This document shows positions 10,221 through 20,280 of a stretch of 64,000 nt of DNA, piece by piece; position 1 is the stretch's first letter; each line of letters begins with the position of its first letter. Under the pieces are notes generated by a model that was given only the letters and a program-made list of their open reading frames with translations, searched no databases and was not told the DNA's origin. The position numbers were made by a program, and so were the translations under genes. Source of the stretch: Nitzschia sp. pyKryTriq1 (Eukaryota > Bacillariophyta > Bacillariophyceae > Bacillariales > Bacillariaceae); NCBI GenBank assembly GCA_956465555.1, contig OY101115.1, positions 4,564,120-4,628,119 of the forward strand, given 5' to 3'.

Positions 10221-11633
10221 TCAGGGAAGGTACCACTCCGTTGCCATCATGATGGTCATTCCCACGAGGGTCCCCCAAAGCATCCCACCATAATTTTGAT
10301 GCCGCACATGACGATACGCCTCGGGGTATAATTCCACCACCGCCACCATGCACATAATTCCTGCGACGCATGCCAGAATATTTTCCAATGGAGGAAGACT
10401 TCCTTTCGTAATATTCTTGTTGTTCAAGACTCCCAATGCCAGCAGGGCGCCCATGGGCTCCGCCAAACCACTGACACTTGCCAATCCAAAGGCCAGCCAT
10501 GGAGCATCCGGGCGGGCGGCCATACAAGGGACAGCAATCGCAATGCCTTCGGGGATGTTATGAATCAAAATGCCAATGGCCACGGTCACTCCCAATTCTT
10601 TCGATTCCGCCACAGAAGCCACCACGGCCAACCCCTCTGGAAAGTTGTGACATAGCAAGCTGACAAATAATAACATGGCAACACGCCACGAACGCTGTCT
10701 TTCTTCATGTTTTTGTTGCCGTCTTTTCGAAGTGCTGTTATTAGTATTATTATTGTTGTTGTTGTTGCCGTTCGCTGGCGGGGAGGATGACGACGACGAA
10801 GTCGTCATTTTCCTCTTGTCGGCCCCATCGTCGTCATCGTCACAACTCGATCCCCCCGCAGAGTAGTAGTCATCATCCTTTTCCAAACTATCTCCACTAC
10901 TGTAGCCGGATAATTGTGACGATGTCAACTGCGAAGTGTCGCGGCTGACGGTCCGTCTTGTGGCAGCACCCCGATGGTCCTTTCTCTTGTTGTTGTCGTT
11001 GCTGCCGGATTTTTTATTTTTTGGTCGTAGCAAATATTGTCGCTGCTGCTGCTGCTGCTGCTGGTCCTCTTCGTCTCCATGATCGAAGTCACTACTACTA
11101 TTATAGGTGGACGCTGCTGCTACTGCCGTGGCTGTCACAAATGATTCTGGCTCTGGCAAGGCTACCAAGAGTCGCGAGAGCAGATAGTAGCTGGCACATC
11201 CAATCGCAAAACTAAAGAGTCTTTGGAACAAAATACCCAGATTCACATTAGTAGTAGTAGTAGTAGTAGTTGCACCATCACTACCACCACCACCACCAGA
11301 AGAAGAAGAAGAGGACGAGTCGTGGTCATCATGTTCCAAAATGCCTTCCACACATTCGGGACCGATGGAAATGACACTCACGGTAATCATCACCGACGCC
11401 GCCAGACTCAAAGAAAAGGGCATGGATTTCTGGATCCTTGACGGAGACAGCACAAAGACAATACCGGCACCGACCGATGTCGAAGCTCCTGCCAAGCAAG
11501 ACAGAAGGAGAGGAAACTTCCAGTCGTCGTCGTCGTCAGCAGTGTCGTCATGAGCCATTGGGGCTATCATGCTCGCCATCATTGTTGTAGCATTATTGTT
11601 CTGCAGCAAAAGTGCTGGCATGGGAGGAGCCAT
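10221..11633 (-). CDS. ZIP-family metal (zinc) transporter
   Basis: A membrane transporter of Zn2+ or related divalent metals into the cytosol. The start is the ATG at 11633 (MAPPMPALLLQ); the open frame upstream lacks an ATG. Length is 470 aa. Three N-terminal spans (PLLLSCLAGASTSVGAGIVF, SLSLAASVMITVSVISIGP, LGILFQRLFSFAIGCASYYL) precede a cytosolic loop of about 160 residues rich in Ser, Asp, Gln and Asn. The C-terminal half carries the paired metal-site helices HNFPEGLAV (near residue 327) and HNIPEGIAI (near 357), followed by GLAEPMGALLA. This matches the GufA/ZupT-like branch of ZIPs. The loop is not His-rich, unlike many eukaryotic ZIPs. Substrate choice (Zn, Fe or Mn) cannot be read from sequence. 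Confidence 0.92.
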   Translation of the reverse strand: MAPPMPALLLQNNNATTMMASMIAPMAHDDTADDDDDWKFPLLLSCLAGASTSVGAGIVFVLSPSRIQKSMPFSLSLAASVMITVSVISIGPECVEGILEHDDHDSSSSSSSGGGGGSDGATTTTTTTNVNLGILFQRLFSFAIGCASYYLLSRLLVALPEPESFVTATAVAAASTYNSSSDFDHGDEEDQQQQQQQRQYLLRPKNKKSGSNDNNKRKDHRGAATRRTVSRDTSQLTSSQLSGYSSGDSLEKDDDYYSAGGSSCDDDDDGADKRKMTTSSSSSSPPANGNNNNNNNTNNSTSKRRQQKHEERQRSWRVAMLLFVSLLCHNFPEGLAVVASVAESKELGVTVAIGILIHNIPEGIAIAVPCMAARPDAPWLAFGLASVSGLAEPMGALLALGVLNNKNITKGSLPPLENILACVAGIMCMVAVVELYPEAYRHVRHQNYGGMLWGTLVGMTIMMATEWYLP

Positions 11634-12177
11634 GATGATGCTGACTGAGAAGACGATAAAGAGCACTGTCTGTCGGCAATATTATTTTTACTAGTAGTAG
11701 ACTGCAGCAGCTTCAAGAATGAACAAACGCTGCTCTGAACATGTTCGTTCAGATATGCTATATGGTGGAAATGTCTTGCAGGATATGATATTTTGTGGTC
11801 GGGGACAATGCAAAGTGCCGCGAGAATATAGATCTCGTCCCGCCAAAAAAAATGATGGCCGGTCTTGTTGGCCGGCCCTAAAAATGACCCAACGGTGATT
11901 TTCTACAGTAAGGATAATAACCTGATAAGTGTGGGCCGCGCACACCGCGCGGCTGGAAAGTCCTCTATTTGTTATTTAATGGAACATGGAACGAGGTGGT
12001 CCCGGTACAGTGCGTGTTCAAGAAGTACAGTCGACTATGATTTATCTGCTTTTCTACGAGTAGTCTACTTATACCGGTACCACCATCTGCTGGCGGCGGA
12101 GAATTCATCACAAAGACCACCACCACGTACTCGAAATAGTGTGTACGATTAAATTTTTCAAAAAATTGATTACTTAT

Positions 12178-12332
12178 GAAGCGGTATGCTTCCCGAACTC
12201 CAAATGTTAATTGTAAAAAAGGAGAACTTCACTTGACATATTTTCACTCTTGGGGCATATATGTATAACTAGTCGGCATCTGACATCTCAATTGATGATT
12301 ATTTAACTCAGATTGACCTTTGGGACTTCCAA
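12178..12332 (+). repeat. Diverged direct repeat, copy 1
   Basis: AT-rich block paired with 12407-12575. Shared words in the same order include ACTTCACTTGACATATT, GGGGCATAT, CCCGAA and GATGACCTTT-like (GATTGACCTTTGG here). No ORF is present. Confidence 0.7.
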
Positions 12333-12406
12333 ATCATGTCGATAATGTCCAAATGAAGTAGTTTCATACTGCAGTACTACGCAGCGTACCGACCTTCTCT
12401 GTTTTC

Positions 12407-12575
12407 TGAAGCCCTATGCTACCCGAAGTCCTATTGCTAATTTTTTTAAAAAGTAAAACTTCACTTGACATATTATTCTTACAACTGGGGCATATACGTA
12501 AACCAGTCATCGTTCTGATATGGCATTGGTCATCTTGAATTTATGATTAAACAACGAAGATGACCTTTCATGTCC
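12407..12575 (+). repeat. Diverged direct repeat, copy 2
   Basis: Second copy of the block at 12178-12332, offset by about 230 bp. Small gaps and substitutions separate the two, so the duplication is not recent. It ends about 250 bp before the kinase-like gene and may be part of that gene's promoter region. Confidence 0.7.
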
Positions 12576-12826
12576 TGCTTATATCAACCTTTTGCGCTTC
12601 TTCTCTACTCGTACTTCTCTCCTCCGTCTTGTGCTGTGTCCAGCAGATGGCAGATGGCAGATTTGATGATGATTGATGATGAGATGGTGGTATCTTCAGT
12701 CTTCGCACGTAACTTCCAGAAGCAATTTTAAAACACAACAAAATACCAAACAAGAGACCGCAGAACGCAGTCAATCTCAACGCAACCTTTCTATTTACAG
12801 ACCTGACCTGATCATCCCAAAACACC

Positions 12827-15283
12827 ATGAGTACATCAGTGTTAACGGCTGGTCCTCTCGAGCTCCCGAGCTGTAGAAATCACCATCACCATCATCATCA
12901 GCAGCAACAACAACAACAAGGCGGAGCATCTTTATTTCCGCTTCCACAACCGCTTGCCGATGATTGTGATGAGTGTTCGACTTCCAACATTCGGCTTCCT
13001 TCGCGGCTAGAAAAGAGCGACTTGACTGTTGAAAGCGTCATCGCGAGTGGAAAGTTCTCAACGATCTACAGAGTGCAGATTGAAAAAGTCGATGATAAAA
13101 ACGGAGAGAACAACGATTTGGAGGGTGGCGATGATGATGATTCTTCAGATGCCTCATTCGCGAGCGACGAACCTTACGCCATGAAATGTTTATCCATGTC
13201 GACTATCCGAACACCCGAAGCTTTCGCTACGGCAGCCTTGAGTCTCTACTACGAAGCGTCTATTCTCTCTCGATTGTACCATCCGAACGTCATCAAGATC
13301 AGAGGTGCATCCTCCGAATGTTTCAACCAAAATGGCTTTTCTTCTCGGGCGGAAGGCGATGCAGGTTTCGTGGTGTTGGATCTACTCCAAGGCACTCTAA
13401 GAAGTCGCCTTGATTTGTGGCACACTCAGCAATCAAGATTCTTCAAGGCATCGACTACTTCTATTACCGGTCCGGATGGGGACCGAAGGTCTCTCTCACA
13501 TTGGAGTGGCCGCCTCAAGATCGCTTCGGAGATCGCCAACGGAATGAAGTACATCCATTCACAGGGAATCGTCTTTCGAAATCTCAAGCCCGAGAATGTT
13601 GGATTTGACTTGAAAGATGGCTCTGTCAAACTGTTTGACTTTGGCATGGCGCGGCCCTTGGAAGAATCGTTTGCCGATTCGTCTGTCGCCGGTTCTTTCC
13701 GGTACATGGCGCCGGAAAATATGCTCTGTCAACCGAGCGGGTGCCCTTCTGATGTGTACAGTTTTGGCGTCATGCTTTGGGAACTTTCGACCCTTCAGTT
13801 ACCATTTGAAGCCTTCTTTATCACAAATAAAGCCACCAAGCAACAAGTGTTTGAACAAACCAAGTTCACCTCCCAGGTTATCCTAAAGTCATGGAGACCC
13901 GAGACGGACGGCATAGACTGCCCCAAAACCAAAGAAGTGATCGAGAGTTGTTGGGCAGCAAAGCCAGAAACACGTCCATCTTTCAAGGATGTTGCAGAAA
14001 CCATCACGAAGGCCTATCGCAGCCATCGAATGCGAAAGAACGGGCAAGCCGAACGAGTGGCTAATAAATCACCGCGAGTAGGTCTTTTGCGAACTGGTAG
14101 CTTCAATGGTAAGCTCCAACGTTCCAATTCCTTTAACGCACGCAGCATGATGTCCACCAAAGAAGGCATCAAAAGGACCTTATCGGGTGGTAAAGTCAAC
14201 CGATCGTCGAACGCAGGAAGGATGCGTTCGGCATCCTCGGACAACATGTCACCAACCAGACCCTCTCGAAATGCTTCCATGCCGACCATCAAGTCGTCGA
14301 GTTCCGACCATTCTTCCCCTGCTTTCAAGTATTCCAGGGAGACAGAGGCAGAAGCAACATCGACACCAGTCCCAACAAGGAAACGTGGGGAAAGTCTCGG
14401 ACGTCGTATCCTTCGAAGGGTACCTTCGGCGAGCAAAGTCATTCGAGGTCTCTCGTCATCGTCTCACCATACCGCATCCACCTCTATGGAAGACTCGGGG
14501 GGCCTAGATGAGTCAGATCACACGTGGAGTCATACTCATGATGAAAGGAGTGAAGCATCGACATCTCACACCACCCGTAAAGGACATTATACAGTACCAT
14601 TGATGGATTGCCGACGGAACGAAGGTTTCAAGCCCACCTTGAGTGCGGCAAGCAAGGAAGTGCTCTCCAGTGCTGCTACTGCTACTTTAACACCAGCCAG
14701 ACCCTCCCGAAGTGTCGCCATGCCTACCATTAACTCCTTGAGCTCGGATCAGTCGTCCTCTTCCTTCCAATTGGACGATCTGACCCCCGCGGTGCCAACA
14801 GTTCAGCCTCGTCCAAGCAAATCCAAGGAGAATCTTGGTCGTCGACTGATTCGAACGCTCTCCCAGTCTCGAACCGCAGCTAGTACCGATCACTCCGAAG
14901 ACTTGGGAGTGGAAGCGCAAGAATCCTTTTGGAATAGAAACGATGATGCTTTGGTGCCCGTAGAAGATGGAGGAGAGCATACAAGTAATGAGCAGAGAAA
15001 ACCACGGCGGACGAAGAGTTCGGTACAAGGAAGTTCTTCAGCTACCGGCTTAAAACTCTTGCGAAACCTATCCGGTTCGCTAATGAGGAAGAAGCGGCAA
15101 TCCTCATGGTCTAGCTCATCTCAAACTTCTTCGGGTGGCGTCTTGAATACCGCAAACGCCGTCTGGGATCAACATCCTGGTAAGAGCAACGTGGACGAGG
15201 AGATTCTTGATAGAAGACCGCCTCGTCGGCACCCCAAGGGTGCTCGTGCAGAGCTATCTGCATCAAATCATAAAGATACATAA
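12827..15283 (+). CDS. Protein kinase-like protein, predicted pseudokinase, Ser-rich tail
   Basis: An 818-aa single exon; the ATG lies in ACACCATGAG. The N terminus has a His6 and Gln7 run. The kinase domain spans roughly residues 65-405. The Gly-loop is degenerate (ASGKFSTIYRV), the ATP-anchoring Lys is present (YAMK, Lys120), and the DFG motif is intact (LFDFGMARP, Asp271), as are SFRYMAPE and SDVYSFGVMLWEL. The catalytic loop reads VFRNLKPEN where HRDLKPEN is expected: the base Asp is Asn252 and His is Phe250. Phosphotransfer is therefore predicted to be absent or very weak, though ATP binding may persist. The long basic, Ser-rich C-terminal half contains an internal duplication: RPSRNASMPTI with SLGRRILR, and RPSRSVAMPTI with NLGRRLIR. 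It looks most like TKL/diatom serine-threonine kinases; a scaffold role is inferred. Confidence 0.85.
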   Translation: MSTSVLTAGPLELPSCRNHHHHHHQQQQQQQGGASLFPLPQPLADDCDECSTSNIRLPSRLEKSDLTVESVIASGKFSTIYRVQIEKVDDKNGENNDLEGGDDDDSSDASFASDEPYAMKCLSMSTIRTPEAFATAALSLYYEASILSRLYHPNVIKIRGASSECFNQNGFSSRAEGDAGFVVLDLLQGTLRSRLDLWHTQQSRFFKASTTSITGPDGDRRSLSHWSGRLKIASEIANGMKYIHSQGIVFRNLKPENVGFDLKDGSVKLFDFGMARPLEESFADSSVAGSFRYMAPENMLCQPSGCPSDVYSFGVMLWELSTLQLPFEAFFITNKATKQQVFEQTKFTSQVILKSWRPETDGIDCPKTKEVIESCWAAKPETRPSFKDVAETITKAYRSHRMRKNGQAERVANKSPRVGLLRTGSFNGKLQRSNSFNARSMMSTKEGIKRTLSGGKVNRSSNAGRMRSASSDNMSPTRPSRNASMPTIKSSSSDHSSPAFKYSRETEAEATSTPVPTRKRGESLGRRILRRVPSASKVIRGLSSSSHHTASTSMEDSGGLDESDHTWSHTHDERSEASTSHTTRKGHYTVPLMDCRRNEGFKPTLSAASKEVLSSAATATLTPARPSRSVAMPTINSLSSDQSSSSFQLDDLTPAVPTVQPRPSKSKENLGRRLIRTLSQSRTAASTDHSEDLGVEAQESFWNRNDDALVPVEDGGEHTSNEQRKPRRTKSSVQGSSSATGLKLLRNLSGSLMRKKRQSSWSSSSQTSSGGVLNTANAVWDQHPGKSNVDEEILDRRPPRRHPKGARAELSASNHKDT

Positions 15284-16238
15284 GCTACCAGGTAAATATT
15301 AAAACCAATTTTGAGTACTTGTACTTTAGTGCCTACTTTTGTTTCAACCATCAACAGCAGTACTTAAGCACGAGACAAAGTGACTGCATCATATTTCTCT
15401 GTCGTTTTGCAAGTAATCGAATTCCTAGTCTACTCCGTACCGGCACGAAATGACGAGCCCCTACTCCTCACTACTTGGTGAAAACCGTATCGGGAATGGC
15501 GAAAGAACAAGCACCTAGAGAGAGAAAGGAGATGACTTTCTTCTTGATATGTGCTTTCCCTGTCGTCTCTAGTCTAGTACGAGGAGTCTACTACCGGTAG
15601 TACTAGCACGGGTAGTAGTATGTATAGAAATGATGATGAGTCGTCTCTGCCTTCTCTCAGCATCAATCTCAATCTACTCTAGCTAATATGGTCTACATTA
15701 TCATCGTCCTATCGTCCGTCGGTTCGTCGATCATTATCTCTCGTCGAGGATGATGATGATAATGATTCACCTGGTCGTCAAGCCGTGGGCTTGGTCTACC
15801 GCGGTAATTGTTATCCTCTTGTTGTTGGGCTTGATGAAATTCTACAGTACAGCGTACAGACTGTATGTATGTCCGTCACCATCGATCGAGGTCACTGCCA
15901 GCTGCCACATACAGGAAGGGCAATATTGAGAATCCCGATCGTTAAATAAAATTACATATGACATGAGCGTTGAATTTTGTCTTTTCGTTCATCGATCCGC
16001 GCTCACAAATTTTCGCCAACCTCTTCCACTTGGAGAAAATGCAGCTTCGTCGTTCCTCTGTCACCGACGGCGCACCGATGTCTACTCAACGCACTCGGAA
16101 TCAAAATTCTTTCAACGCATAAGAATCTAAGTGGCACAAAATGTTTAGAGATTACATCTGCAAAGCGTGTGCCCTATTAAGAACAAAGATGATGCTTTAT
16201 CTAAGTGATGAGAAAGAGCAACGGCCGCCAGATTGGAC
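15284..16238. other. Intergenic region, no gene seen
   Basis: Nearly 1 kb between two rightward genes, with short CTAGTAC/TACCGG palindromic motifs and a GATGATGATG run near 15750. No supported ORF or RNA gene. Confidence 0.5.
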
Positions 16239-18332
16239 ATGGCGCAAGTCCAAATTTTAGCAACTTCGGACTTGGCCAACATTCCCGCTTTTCATAAAAT
16301 CGTTGTCTCGCTCATCGTCTCCATTGTCGCACTTCTGGTGTATTGGTTTCTTTATTACAACAATATCAAGATGCCGAGTACAGAACACGCGGAAATTGAG
16401 AAACGTTCCTTGGCCGATGGGGGCTCGAGTTTCTCGACGGTAGTTTCGAAAAAACGGAAGGTTGATGTTCCTTCTGAAAGCGAGGAGCCGACGACACAGC
16501 ATAAAGTTGATCCTTCAGAGCTAGCATCTGCTTTTGCATTAGCATCGTTGGCCGGTCTCGTCGGAAAAGGTGGTCTAAGCGCCAGTGCTGATCGCGTACA
16601 GACTGCAACTTCTTGGGAAGAAACCCGTTCTCCAAAAGCTGACGAAGCTTCGAATGCGCCTGATCAACGCTTACCTGAATCGCCTCGAACTCCCACATCA
16701 GGACACGAAGAACCTGAGACTCCCGAAAGCAACAAGAGAGTTCACTTTGCCCCAAGTACCAAAGATGAACAACCGCCCATATCTGCCGCTGAATCGATGC
16801 CCGCACCCGGGCAGGCACCCCGACGCCTTGTCATGCCACCAAGAATGCAGAACAATGCCCCTTTCATTCCAAGAGGTCGAGGCCCCATGCCTCTTTATGG
16901 ATACAACGCGGCCGCCTATCGATCGCCACCAGTACAACACCACCACCCTTTGCATTCTCCGCACGCTCCATACCATCACGCACCTCAGCCTTGGTTTCAC
17001 AGTCCGGCAGTGGCTGCTTCCATGGCTGGAAGAATGGCGTATCCTCCTCAAAGATTGATGCAGCCAGCCTTGGCGCATCCCGCGAACGAGTGGATCTGTG
17101 ATTTCTGTAACGTTGCTTCATTTTCATCCTATGATCAAGCCTGTGCTCACGAGGAGGCTTGCAAGATCCGGTGTGCTACTAACGGAAATGCTCGTGGGTA
17201 TGAGTCGTATGGAATGCCCCCGCCCCACTATCGACCCGGTCTGAACGCTACATCTAGCCTCATGAGTCGAAGTGGAAGCGGAGAAGAAGATACCATGTCG
17301 AATACGGGCGCAGTCATGCCTGCTAACTCAGATACTTGGCACTCGGGCAAGATGTCTCTCGCAATGGGCGAATCAGACTCTGAGTGGCTGAGTGAGTTGA
17401 ATTGCTTCGTGCGTAGCCAGTGCGTCGAAGTGTTTTCTGCGACAGAAGAGGACGCGTCCCATTCATCAAAGCGAGGACGGATCGCTCTGAATCAAGTCGG
17501 CATTCGATGCCGGTACTGTGCGGGCGTTCCTTGCAAAGACAAAGCTGTTGCTGCCGTGTCTTTCCCAACGTCCATCAGTGGAATCTATGAGTCTGTCAAA
17601 CGGTGGCAACGTGTCCACTTGGAAGTTTGCGACTCTGTACCTCAAGAAGCCAGGAACAAGATCGAGGAACTAACCAACACTAGTGTGTGGGTTCCCACAA
17701 CTCGTCAGTACTGGAGTGATTCTGCCAAGGCGATGGGTCTGGTCGATACCACCGAAGGAATTCGATTTGGTGTCGACCCCAAAGAAGTTTCTTTGCGCGT
17801 TTCCTCCGATGCTGGCATGAACTTCCAACTGATGCAAACGAAGAGAGACATGCCCCCATCCCGTGCACCCATGTCTCCACAGTATCCTCAAGTCCATGTG
17901 AATAGGCTGTTGGAAGCCTCAAATGCTTCGGCAAACGATTCTACCCCAAGTTTTGTTGTCTTCCAGGACGACATGGAGATGATTCCACCGTATGTGTTCT
18001 TTTTGATGCGTCAAGTGGAGCCCTGCCGCTTTACCGAGTCTGATCGGTTTGTGGCCAGAAGCAAGGGCCCGGTGGGCTATCCGGGCTTTCAATGCCGACA
18101 TTGCCAAGGGCATGCCGGCTTGGGGAAGTACTTTCCAGTCTCCGCCAAGAGCTTGTCGACTAATTCTACCAGCCAAAACATCCACGCTCACCTGCTCAAG
18201 TGCCGCAAGTGTCCTGATGCAGTCAAAGAACGTCTTGTTCAACTGAAGATAGAAAAGGGGAAGTCGCCTCGCTTGGAGCCAGGATGGAGAAAGATCTTCT
18301 TTGACAAGGTATGGGGGCGGTTGCATGGATAG
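16239..18332 (+). CDS. Zinc-finger-like protein with duplicated Cys/His domain (diatom-type family)
   Basis: 697 aa from the first ATG (16239); a second in-frame ATG at 16371 (MPSTEHAEIEK) is an alternative start that would remove a predicted N-terminal membrane span (VVSLIVSIVALLVYWFLYY). A basic KKRKV-like nuclear-signal candidate follows, then a long low-complexity region. WICDFCNVASF followed by HEEAC resembles a C2HC finger near residue 285. Next come two related Cys/His modules. The first has FVRSQCVEVFSAT with QVGIRCRYCAG (near 420). The second has FFLMRQVEPCRFT with GFQCRHCQGH and HLLKCRKCP (near 600-670). Such paired modules occur in many diatom proteins as I recall, without known function; DNA binding is possible. 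Membrane span and nuclear-type signals conflict, so the true start matters. Confidence 0.75.
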   Translation: MAQVQILATSDLANIPAFHKIVVSLIVSIVALLVYWFLYYNNIKMPSTEHAEIEKRSLADGGSSFSTVVSKKRKVDVPSESEEPTTQHKVDPSELASAFALASLAGLVGKGGLSASADRVQTATSWEETRSPKADEASNAPDQRLPESPRTPTSGHEEPETPESNKRVHFAPSTKDEQPPISAAESMPAPGQAPRRLVMPPRMQNNAPFIPRGRGPMPLYGYNAAAYRSPPVQHHHPLHSPHAPYHHAPQPWFHSPAVAASMAGRMAYPPQRLMQPALAHPANEWICDFCNVASFSSYDQACAHEEACKIRCATNGNARGYESYGMPPPHYRPGLNATSSLMSRSGSGEEDTMSNTGAVMPANSDTWHSGKMSLAMGESDSEWLSELNCFVRSQCVEVFSATEEDASHSSKRGRIALNQVGIRCRYCAGVPCKDKAVAAVSFPTSISGIYESVKRWQRVHLEVCDSVPQEARNKIEELTNTSVWVPTTRQYWSDSAKAMGLVDTTEGIRFGVDPKEVSLRVSSDAGMNFQLMQTKRDMPPSRAPMSPQYPQVHVNRLLEASNASANDSTPSFVVFQDDMEMIPPYVFFLMRQVEPCRFTESDRFVARSKGPVGYPGFQCRHCQGHAGLGKYFPVSAKSLSTNSTSQNIHAHLLKCRKCPDAVKERLVQLKIEKGKSPRLEPGWRKIFFDKVWGRLHG

Positions 18333-19351
18333 ACCATCTACCAACCGAGGGGCAACAAAGACCGAAGCATTTGCGGTCCTCTGCATAATGAAGAACTATT
18401 AGCCATTTGTTAAGACATCATTCAGTTCTCTAGTTCTAGAAGCACACCGGTACATGTCAAGTCCTACCGTACAGATAGAGAGAAGCATACTATCCCCCAT
18501 GCTGTGGTGATCAATGAAAATATATGTCGGCGCACGCCAAGTAGGTGCGCGAAGAACGACGATGTCTCTACTCTCCAAATTTTCCCCAAATCTCAACGTC
18601 TACACACACATGCAAAACCTTACGATCGATAATAGCACGACTGGGTATCTTCGATAGTCCGGACACACGTGGTAACTACAAATTTTGGATCGTCACAGTT
18701 GCCGTGGGTGCATGCTATAAACGAAGAAGGCCACTTCCTACGACTAGGATCAGCAGCACTAGGTATCAGTGGCACGGCTGGTGCCTACTTGTCGGTCCCA
18801 ACAGGTCCTTGACGAGTTTTGCTCTTCTTACCCAGCAATCTAATGGCTCATACCGGTAGCCTTGCTCCAGAAGCCGATGTATTCAATACAAGCCTGCTAC
18901 TACTGCTACTTCGAGGATCCTTGCTACCAGATGAAAGAAGACTATGATGATGATGATGATGCGGCGAAGACCCGCCTCGCTCGCTCGGTGGGAGTTGTCG
19001 TGACGCGCGCGCGTGCCTCCCCATGCCATGACGCGATGAGGAAGCCGGCGAAGCTTGTATCCGTCGAACAACTCCAACTTGTGTGATGGCTGCTCTGCTC
19101 GATCCCGGATGATCCGTTGAATGGGAGTTACTTATGCCATTGATGATATACAGCATTGAATAAAAATTCTACACTCGGCGACGGTTTTGATAAATTCGAA
19201 CCCAAATCTACCGCCGATCTTGGTTTTACCAGATAAAAAGGAGAAATCTTCCGATCCTCGCATCTATCGCATCAGGTCGACGCCAAAAGTAGACTAAAAT
19301 GTTGTTCCATAAAAACACAAGTCTTTGACCAAAAAACGGAATTGCAACAAG
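18333..19351. other. Intergenic region, no gene seen
   Basis: About 1 kb between rightward genes. It has short direct repeats of GATGATGATG type near 18950 and GC-rich segments near 18990, but no coding pattern and no RNA fold I can defend. Confidence 0.5.
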
Positions 19352-19859
19352 ATGGCTCGTGATGACGCTGTAGACGAAGAAAACATTGTATTGTGCTGTG
19401 CACTTTGCTGTGCTAATGTTGGCATGTACCAAGATGCCGACTGTTCCGGCTGCTCCGGTAAGAACAATAATTACTGACAACCTTATCGGTCGTGCATGTG
19501 GTGCGTGGCTTTCATCTTTCATCTCACGCGTACATTTCCGAACACGTGCTTCAGGTAAGATTGGACTTTGCTGCCTTAACATGCAGGTCTGCTGCAAGCT
19601 TGGAGCTCCTTGTTTGCCGTGTGGATGCTGTGGTCCCCGTTGCGAATACGACGGCTGCTCCATCATGAACGTACAGTGCCAAATGTGCAACATGGTTGTC
19701 TCGGGTGCCCTTCCCTGCAATAAGGAAGTCCCTGTTGCTCTCTCCATGTTCGGTCTCACCGTGTTCCCTAAATGCGGATGCTGCATCAAGATTGGTGATC
19801 TCAAGAAGAAGAACGACGGAAACGACTACGTCAAGTCGGAAGCCATGGAGCGCGGATAA
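19352..19859 (+). CDS. Small cysteine-rich protein, two exons
   Basis: Exons 19352..19457 and 19555..19859 (136 aa), phase 1, donor GTAAGA and acceptor TTCAG. The protein begins MARDDAVDEEN and has about 25 Cys residues, many as CC or CxxC pairs: VLCCALCCANVG, CSGCSGK, LCCLNMQVCCKLG, CLPCGCCGPRCE, QCQMCNM and CGCCIKIGD. There is no signal peptide, so a cytosolic or membrane-attached metal-binding or palmitoylated protein is possible. The pattern is not the PLAC8 or metallothionein consensus. I have an impression that similar proteins occur in other diatoms, but no function is known to me. The intron ends and exon 2 starts both carry GGTAAGA, a 7-bp direct repeat bracketing the intron. Confidence 0.75.
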
Positions 19860-20280
19860 GCAGTAGCAACTGTCCTTGAATTGCTGGTGTTGCTGCTTTG
19901 CCGCCGCATTGGTGATCGATCTTTGTATGCACTGCTTATCCATTCAACCCAGCACAGAGAGCAACCCCATTCTCCTTTGATGCTGCTGCTGCGGACACCC
20001 ATCATTAAGATGATTTGTGAAATGATTTGCGACATTCTAATCAGTAACTGTAATAGATGAATAGGTCTATTGAAAACGAAATCAACTACCACGTACGTAT
20101 AGCTTTCGTTTGTGATAGAAAGATCTTGGAGGTGCTCTGCTAGCGAGATGTATGATCACGAACGTTCAGTGAACACGGATCGACCAGGAGCAATCACCTG
20201 TAGTATTTTTAGTGGCTACAGGACTTAACGTTTGTTGGCAACATAGTGCGCTACTATACTCTAACCTAACCTTTATCGCT
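19860..20280. other. Short intergenic region between convergent genes
   Basis: About 420 bp, presumably the 3' UTRs of the Cys-rich protein and the oxygenase-like gene. Nothing further is evident. Confidence 0.5.

Larger units (their letters stand above)
11634..12826. other. Intergenic region with a duplicated AT-rich block
   Basis: Lies between divergent genes. The right half contains two diverged copies of a block of about 155 bp (listed separately). The left half, including 11691-12150, has no supported gene. Confidence 0.55.
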
